A stretch of 11,298 nt of DNA from the NCBI GenBank assembly GCA_007117775.1, contig SKFX01000022.1, positions 1 through 11,298 on the forward strand, written 5' to 3'. The first letter of the stretch is position 1. The number at the start of each line of letters is the position of its first letter. Shown here one piece after another: positions 6,911 to 11,298 of this stretch. The notes beneath the pieces are model-generated. The model did no database searches, had not been told where the DNA came from, and was given only the letters and a program-made list of their open reading frames with translations. The translations under genes were made by a program, and so were the position numbers. The DNA is from Ilumatobacteraceae bacterium. Lineage in GTDB: Bacteria; Actinomycetota; Acidimicrobiia; Acidimicrobiales; Ilumatobacteraceae.

Positions 6911-7180
6911 ATGTCCGCCATCAGCTTGGAGACCGCACGCACCGTGGCGGTGATTCTCGCCAGCGCCTTCGGCGTCTTGGCCATCGGCTCGGCGGTTCTG
7001 CTCAAATCGGTTGCCCAGAAACTCGCCATGCTGGCGATCTTCGGTCTGCTCGCAGCCTTGGTCTGGACCCAGCGGAACTCGCTCGACACCTGTGCTGACT
7101 TGTTACGCAATTCCCTCACTGCGGAGAGCTCTCGCGTTGTGTGCACCTTCTTCGGCCAAGAGGTCACACTTCGTCAGTGA
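6911..7180 (+). CDS. Small two-helix membrane protein, function unknown
   Basis: An 89-residue protein with two predicted transmembrane helices (about residues 9-31 and 36-52) separated by a short lysine-containing loop (LKSVAQK), followed by a polar tail of about 37 residues. By the positive-inside rule the loop is cytoplasmic and the tail faces outward. The tail carries two cysteines (C61, C78) that could form a disulfide outside the cell. There is no signal-peptide cleavage site, enzyme motif or family I recognise. It stands alone: divergent from the DUF3151 operon and convergent with the alpha/beta hydrolase, whose stop is only 7 bp away. Support for reality: an ATG start with a -10-like box at leaderless spacing, coherent hydrophobic segments, and no competing gene on the other strand. 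Confidence 0.75.
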   Translation: MSAISLETARTVAVILASAFGVLAIGSAVLLKSVAQKLAMLAIFGLLAALVWTQRNSLDTCADLLRNSLTAESSRVVCTFFGQEVTLRQ

Positions 7181-7187
7181 GAAGGTG

Positions 7188-7949
7188 TCATTGCGCAGCT
7201 GAGAGCGGTGCAAAGCCGCCGATGGCTGCAGCAACGAGGTCTGGATGTGTGTTGGGGCCGAAGTGCCCGGCGCCCTCGACCACCACGAGATTCGCATCGC
7301 GACACGACGCGATGATCTCGTCAGCGGCCCGCTGATGATGCTCACGCGCCAGAGCGCCACGGATCACGAGCACCGGACATCGCACCGCACCGAGATCCCA
7401 GCGCCACTCTCGGCCGAGCGATTCCAGTTCTGCGACCAATGCCGGGCCCTCAGACCGGCGCGCTCGCCGGGTCGCAGCTCCGAGGCGATCCCAACGCTGA
7501 TCACCGATCAGACGTCGCATGAAGGCCTCTGCGACATCCTCGGGTGGGGATTGATCCTGGTTGGCCCGAGGCCACCATGGCTCCCAGATCATCGGTGGTT
7601 CATAGACCGCCACTCCCGCGATCGTCGGTCCGAGGTCGATCGCCGCTGCGAGCGCCAACGCGCCACCGAAACTATGACCGAACAGCACCGTCGGTGCTCC
7701 GTCGAGCAACGATGAGAGATCCCCGAGGTGGGCTCGAAGGTCGAACGGTCCACCGAGGTGGCGTGATCGGCCGTATCCACGACGGTCATACCGCACGACA
7801 CGGCGATCGAGGTCCAGACGCCGCGCCAGGCGCAACAACCCTGCCGATCGATCGAGCGAGCCATGGATCAAGATGACCTTGGGCCCCGGGCCCTCCCCGC
7901 TCACAGCCGTCCAGACCCGGCCCGGGCGGTCCGCCCGGCCCGATGTCAT
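7188..7949 (-). CDS. Alpha/beta hydrolase fold protein
   Basis: A 253-residue single-domain hydrolase of unknown substrate, cytosolic (no signal peptide or membrane helix). Seen: the oxyanion-hole motif LIHGSLD (27-33), YDRRGYGRSRH (54-64) typical of the family, nucleophile elbow GHSFGG (91-96, serine S93), and the catalytic histidine in GAGHFGP (226-232, H229). The usual acid after strand 7 is not obvious: the expected aspartate region reads VIRGALAREHHQ (195-206), so E203, or E117 in YEPP after strand 6, may serve. A cap segment lies at about 119-185. The ATG overlaps the pyruvate kinase stop (ATGA), so the two genes are co-transcribed, but no functional link is evident. It could be an esterase, lactonase or similar; the sequence does not decide. 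Confidence 0.88.
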   Translation of the reverse strand: MTSGRADRPGRVWTAVSGEGPGPKVILIHGSLDRSAGLLRLARRLDLDRRVVRYDRRGYGRSRHLGGPFDLRAHLGDLSSLLDGAPTVLFGHSFGGALALAAAIDLGPTIAGVAVYEPPMIWEPWWPRANQDQSPPEDVAEAFMRRLIGDQRWDRLGAATRRARRSEGPALVAELESLGREWRWDLGAVRCPVLVIRGALAREHHQRAADEIIASCRDANLVVVEGAGHFGPNTHPDLVAAAIGGFAPLSAAQ

Positions 7950-9373
7950 CGCAGTGTGACCACCCGCATCACATCGGTCGCAGCGGTACTCGGCCGATCA
8001 GGCGCTCCTGCCAGGACGATCACGGTTGCACCCGGTTGCAGCCGACCAGCGCGCACCGCGGTATCGACCGCGAGCCAGACCAGCTCATCAGTGCTCGCCG
8101 AACCGGCCATCTGGATCGGGTCAACACCCCACGACATGGCCAGCGCACAGGCCGTGGATGCATTGGGCGACAGCGCAAGCAACGGGGCCCGAGGCCGAAA
8201 ACGCGCCATGGCACGAGCTGTGCGACCAGTTCTCGTACAACACAGGATCGCGTCGACACCGAGGTCGCGCGCTGCTTGCGAGGCGGCATGCGCAATCGCG
8301 GAGGTGACACGATCAGCACCGGCGACCGGACTCAGGTTCCGACCCATCCGCACCGCCCACTGTTCGTAGTCGGCCTCGACCTCGGCGCGCACCACGATGG
8401 AGTCCATCGTGGTGATCACACGTGCTGGATCGCGGCCGATGGCCGTCTCGCCAGACAGCATGACCGCATCGGTGCCATCGAAGACGGCGTTCGCCACATC
8501 GCTCACCTCGGCTCGCGTCGGCGTCGGGGCGTGCACCATCGATTCGAGCATCTGAGTCGCAGTGATCACCGGTGTCCCCGCTTCCACACAGCGTCGGATG
8601 ATGCGCTTCTGCAGGTGCGGCACATCGGCGAGCGGGCGGTCGATTCCGAGGTCACCGCGTGCCACCATGACCGCATCGGCCACCCCGATGATCGCCTCGA
8701 GGTGTTCCACCGCCGGCCCGGTCTCGATCTTGGCCACCAGCAGGGCGCGGTCGCCAGCCACCTCTCGCACACGTTCGATGTCATCTGCACTGCGAACGAA
8801 CGACACCGCCAGATACTCGACACCCACCTCAACCATCTGCCCGGCAAGTTCAAGATCCAATGGTGTCGGCGACACCAGCCGAACACGTTCGGCACTGAGG
8901 TGGACGCCGGGCCGACCCTGCGTACGGCCGGGGGACTCGACCTCTGCGATGAGCACATCGTCACCGATATCAGTCACCCGCAACGTAATGTCACCATCAC
9001 CGAGCGCGATGACGTCACCCGGCGAGACATCATCGATCAGATCCGGGTAATCGACCTCGATGAGCTCTGCAGTGCTGACACGGTCACCGACGCGCAGGCT
9101 GACGCGATCACCGGCGACGAACTGCACCTCGGCATCACCGAACTCTCCTGCTCGGATCTTCGGGCCGGGGAGGTCGGCCAGCACCGCGACCGAACGCCCG
9201 ATATCGCGGCTGAACGCCCGCACCGCAGCGATACGTTCGAGATGGCTGTCCAGGCTTCCGTGACTGAAGTTGAGACGGACCACGTCGACACCTGATGCCA
9301 GGGTGCTGCGAAGCACCTCTGGATCATCGGTCGCCGGCCCGAGCGTGGCCACGATCTTGGTTCTTCTGGCCAT
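7946..9373 (-). CDS. pyk: Pyruvate kinase
   Basis: A 475-residue glycolytic enzyme converting phosphoenolpyruvate and ADP to pyruvate and ATP. Seen: KIVATLGPA (6-14), VVRLNFSHG (31-39, R33/N35/S37 for substrate and cation), ADLPGPKIR (66-74), lid domain about 70-165, VAKIETGPAVE (213-223, catalytic K215 and metal ligand E217), MVARGDLGID (236-245, D241), ATQMLESM (272-279), SDVANAVFDGTDAVMLSGETAIG (291-313, cited by position), and the C-terminal allosteric domain with CTRTGRTARAMARFRP (379-394). The last segment, GAPDRPSTAATDVMRV, lacks the glycine-rich effector loop of FBP-activated enzymes, which hints at different allostery. The ATG at 9373 has no Shine-Dalgarno and lies 18 bp from the divergent phosphatase start. 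The gene is followed by the overlapping hydrolase. Confidence 0.96.
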   Translation of the reverse strand: MARRTKIVATLGPATDDPEVLRSTLASGVDVVRLNFSHGSLDSHLERIAAVRAFSRDIGRSVAVLADLPGPKIRAGEFGDAEVQFVAGDRVSLRVGDRVSTAELIEVDYPDLIDDVSPGDVIALGDGDITLRVTDIGDDVLIAEVESPGRTQGRPGVHLSAERVRLVSPTPLDLELAGQMVEVGVEYLAVSFVRSADDIERVREVAGDRALLVAKIETGPAVEHLEAIIGVADAVMVARGDLGIDRPLADVPHLQKRIIRRCVEAGTPVITATQMLESMVHAPTPTRAEVSDVANAVFDGTDAVMLSGETAIGRDPARVITTMDSIVVRAEVEADYEQWAVRMGRNLSPVAGADRVTSAIAHAASQAARDLGVDAILCCTRTGRTARAMARFRPRAPLLALSPNASTACALAMSWGVDPIQMAGSASTDELVWLAVDTAVRAGRLQPGATVIVLAGAPDRPSTAATDVMRVVTLR

Positions 9374-9391
9374 TGGTGGTTATCTGTTCGG
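9374..9391. promoter_or_regulatory. 18-bp divergent intergenic region between pyk and the histidine phosphatase gene
   Basis: Only 18 bases separate two divergent ATG starts, and neither has a Shine-Dalgarno. The gap has one AT-richer core, GGTTATCTG at 9379-9386. Read rightward it offers TATCTG 5 nt before the ATG; read leftward it offers GATAAC 5 nt before the other ATG. Both would suit leaderless transcripts, with any -35 elements inside the opposite gene. This is a spacing argument only; the hexamers are weak. Confidence 0.3.
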
Positions 9392-10006
9392 ATGGAACTG
9401 CTGCTGATCAGACACGCACTTCCCGTGCGCGTCGCCGCCGCCGACGGTGCAGCGGACCCACAACTGTCTGAGATCGGAGAGCGACAGGCCGCCCTGTTGG
9501 CCGATTATCTCCACGTTGAAACGATCCATGGTCTCTACAGCAGCCCACTACGGCGGGCTGCTGAGACGGCCGAACACGTCGGTCGGCGCCTCGGCATGGC
9601 GATCAACGTCAGCGACGGCCTGGCGGAGTGGGACCGGAATGCTCCCGAGTACATCCCCATCGAGGAGCTCAAAGCGACCAACGATCCACGATGGCAGGCG
9701 CTCGTCTCCGGGGAATGGGAGGGAGACGAACCACGCGAAGTCTTCCATCGGAGGGTCGCAGACAGCATCGAGTCGATTATCGCAAACCATCGGGGCGAAC
9801 GCGCGGCAATCGTCTGTCATGGAGGGGTCATCAACAGCTACCTCGCCCGGATCCTCGGAATCGATGGCGCCAACGGGTTCTTCTACCCGGACTACACATC
9901 GGTCCATCGCGTCGCTGCGGCCAGTAGTGGCGAACGCTCGGTGGTCACCTTGAATGAGACGGCGCATCTGCGCGATGCGATCGAACTGCGGGTGGGACTC
10001 AGATGA
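9392..10006 (+). CDS. Histidine phosphatase family protein (phosphoglycerate mutase-like)
   Basis: A 204-residue branch of the histidine phosphatase superfamily, in which a phosphohistidine intermediate forms. Seen: LLLIRHALP (3-11) with R7 and nucleophile H8 (RHA in place of the classic RHG), SSPLRRAAETAE (50-61, R54), LAEWD (77-81, proton-donor candidate E79), and VCHGGVINSYLARILG (141-156) with the second histidine H143. Length is typical of single-domain bacterial members such as GpmB or CobC-like phosphatases. The substrate cannot be named: small sugar phosphates, phosphoserine or alpha-ribazole phosphate are all possible. The start is the first ATG, 18 bp from the divergent pyk. Its stop overlaps the aminopeptidase start (ATGA), so the pair is probably translationally coupled. 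Confidence 0.9.
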   Translation: MELLLIRHALPVRVAAADGAADPQLSEIGERQAALLADYLHVETIHGLYSSPLRRAAETAEHVGRRLGMAINVSDGLAEWDRNAPEYIPIEELKATNDPRWQALVSGEWEGDEPREVFHRRVADSIESIIANHRGERAAIVCHGGVINSYLARILGIDGANGFFYPDYTSVHRVAAASSGERSVVTLNETAHLRDAIELRVGLR

Positions 10007-11298
10007 ATGCTACGAATCCGGTCAGGACCAGCCCCCCAGAGGCGGTGGGTGATCTGATGTCGTATCTCGACAGCTCTGCGTCCCCGTTCCATGCCGCCGA
10101 CAACGCACGGCAGCGACTGCTCACCGCAGGTTTCACAGAGGTCGACCGACGGGACCCATGGCACGAGCTGCCACAGTGTGGCGTGTTGGTCCAAGCCGGT
10201 GCGTTGATCGCTTGGCAGTTGGCACCCGAAGCATCGGCGTCGACCGGCTTTCGGATCATCGGCGCCCATACCGACTCTCCGTGTCTGCGGATCAAACCGC
10301 GGCCCGATCTCCAACGCCACGGCTGGCGACAGCTGGGAGTCGAGGTGTACGGCGGGGTGTTGCTGAACTCTTGGCTGGACCGGGATCTCGGTATCGCCGG
10401 GCGAGTGCTGTCACATGATGGCCACAGCACCCTCGTCGAGATCCGCAGGCCCGTGGCGAGGGTTCCACAGCTCGCGATCCACCTCGATCGCGGTGTCAAC
10501 GACCAAGGCCTCCGTCTCGATCCTCAACAGCATCTCACCCCGGTCTGGGGTTCAGGTCGTGCTGGCAACGGCGACTTCGAGTCCTGGCTTGCCCAAGAAT
10601 GCTCCATCGATGCTCCGTCATGGTGGGAGTTGTGCTTGTTCGATCTTCAGCCCGCTGCGGTCATCGGTGCTGACGCGTCACTGCTGGCCAGTGGCCGCCT
10701 GGACAATCTGGTGTCATGTTGGGCTGGGATCGACGCGCTCATCGCCGCCTCGAATGCACCTTCGACCCAGCATCACCGCTTGATCGTGCTCAATGATCAC
10801 GAGGAGGTCGGCTCCCAGTCAGCCTCCGGTGCAAGCGGACCGCTGCTCGAACAGGTCCTCGAGCGCATCGTGACGCATCTCGGCGGCAGCCGGGATGATC
10901 TGTTTCGCTCACTTGCCCACTCGGTGTGCGTTTCAGCCGACAACGCCCACGCTGTGCACCCGAACTACAGCGAACGCCACGATCCCGAGCACGCTCCGCT
11001 GGTGAACCGCGGACCCGCCATCAAGATCAACTCGAATCAACGCTATGCGACCTCGGCGGAGTCGGCGACGATCTTCGAGCAAGCATGCCGGGATGCGTCG
11101 GTCCCCTCCCAGGTGTTCGTCTCACGCAACAACATGCCCTGCGGATCGACGATCGGGCCACTGACCGCAACGCGCCTCGGCATCGCCACCGTCGACGTCG
11201 GCGTACCGCAACTGTCGATGCACTCAGCACGCGAGCTCTGTGGGATCGACGATCCAGTGCACCTGCGCGACGCGTTGATCGCCTATCTCAGCGCCTGA
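10003..11298 (+). CDS. M18 family metalloaminopeptidase (aspartyl aminopeptidase-like)
   Basis: A complete 431-residue protein whose TGA ends at the last base of the window. M18 enzymes are cytosolic, dodecameric, two-zinc aminopeptidases that remove acidic or other N-terminal residues. Metal-site motifs are all visible in order: IIGAHTDSP (85-93, H89), SGRLDNL (230-236, D234), NDHEEVGS (264-271, catalytic and metal glutamates E267/E268), SADNAHAVHPNY (311-322, D313), and SMHSARE (405-411, H407). GVEVYGGVLLNSWLDRDLG (112-130) is another family signature. Length equals that of bacterial ApeB-type enzymes (about 425-480). There is no signal peptide. The ATG overlaps the phosphatase stop and has GGTGGG several bases upstream. 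Substrate preference cannot be read from the sequence. I do not assign a symbol because bacterial naming varies (apeB, pepC). Confidence 0.94.
   Translation: MNATNPVRTSPPEAVGDLMSYLDSSASPFHAADNARQRLLTAGFTEVDRRDPWHELPQCGVLVQAGALIAWQLAPEASASTGFRIIGAHTDSPCLRIKPRPDLQRHGWRQLGVEVYGGVLLNSWLDRDLGIAGRVLSHDGHSTLVEIRRPVARVPQLAIHLDRGVNDQGLRLDPQQHLTPVWGSGRAGNGDFESWLAQECSIDAPSWWELCLFDLQPAAVIGADASLLASGRLDNLVSCWAGIDALIAASNAPSTQHHRLIVLNDHEEVGSQSASGASGPLLEQVLERIVTHLGGSRDDLFRSLAHSVCVSADNAHAVHPNYSERHDPEHAPLVNRGPAIKINSNQRYATSAESATIFEQACRDASVPSQVFVSRNNMPCGSTIGPLTATRLGIATVDVGVPQLSMHSARELCGIDDPVHLRDALIAYLSA

Noticed and set aside
6828..6911. Longer DUF3151 start at 6911
   Set aside because: The extra 28 residues are not family-like and would run through the divergent promoter region to the start of the opposite gene.
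7181..7187. Bidirectional terminator between the convergent genes
   Set aside because: Only 7 bp separate the stops, and I found no GC-rich stem with a T-run in or near the gap.
7943..9295. 450-codon open frame on the plus strand opposite pyk
   Set aside because: Antisense shadow of pyruvate kinase; histidine- and arginine-rich composition with no domain, as expected from reverse-complemented GC-rich codons.
1..11298. CRISPR arrays, insertion sequences, tRNA or rRNA genes, direct repeats, toxin-antitoxin pairs
   Set aside because: None seen on reading both strands. Gene content and composition look uniform, with no sign of recent transfer.

Overview
The window is a GC-rich, gene-dense stretch of bacterial chromosome, most likely from an actinobacterium. 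An Acidimicrobiia (Ilumatobacter-like) member is my best guess, but I cannot prove it without a search. The clues are the conserved actinobacterial order alaS-ruvX-mltG, a DUF3151 protein (a family I know from Actinobacteria), frequent GTG starts, 4-bp stop/start overlaps, and starts with a TAnnnT hexamer 6-7 nt upstream instead of a Shine-Dalgarno (the leaderless pattern). I see no mobile element, CRISPR array, tRNA or rRNA. Coding is nearly continuous and no gene-free stretch reaches 300 bases; the largest gaps are about 80 bp (4196-4276 and 6828-6910).

Left block (1-6827, all minus strand, read right to left): a DUF3151 protein, a MobA-like nucleotidyltransferase fused to a rhodanese domain, ribonuclease D with an HRDC domain, a 61-aa protein with a basic head and acidic tail, alanyl-tRNA synthetase, the RuvX/YqgF nuclease, and the endolytic transglycosylase MltG, which runs off the left edge. 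Most junctions are 4-bp overlaps (TTGA, GTGA, ATGA), so this reads as one or two translationally coupled operons. The exceptions are the gaps on either side of the 61-aa gene. The first gap carries a hairpin that would bury that gene's ribosome binding site and a weak promoter candidate, so a second transcription unit may begin there. The block joins RNA processing and tRNA charging (rnd, alaS, ruvX) with cofactor and cell-wall functions.

Middle (6828-7949): an 83-bp divergent intergenic region with promoter-like hexamers on both strands. It drives the DUF3151 operon leftward and a small two-helix membrane protein rightward. That protein converges with an alpha/beta hydrolase, with 7 bp between their stop codons.

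Right block (7188-11298): pyruvate kinase and the alpha/beta hydrolase form a minus-strand pair with an ATGA overlap. A histidine phosphatase and an M18 metalloaminopeptidase form a plus-strand pair, also with an ATGA overlap. The two pairs diverge from an intergenic gap of only 18 bp. The aminopeptidase stop codon is the last codon of the window.

The genes are mostly core housekeeping functions. I do not see a convincing new defence or mobile system. The parts most worth a second look are the MobA-rhodanese fusion, the 61-aa dipolar protein with its RBS-masking hairpin, the orphan membrane protein, and the very compact divergent promoters.
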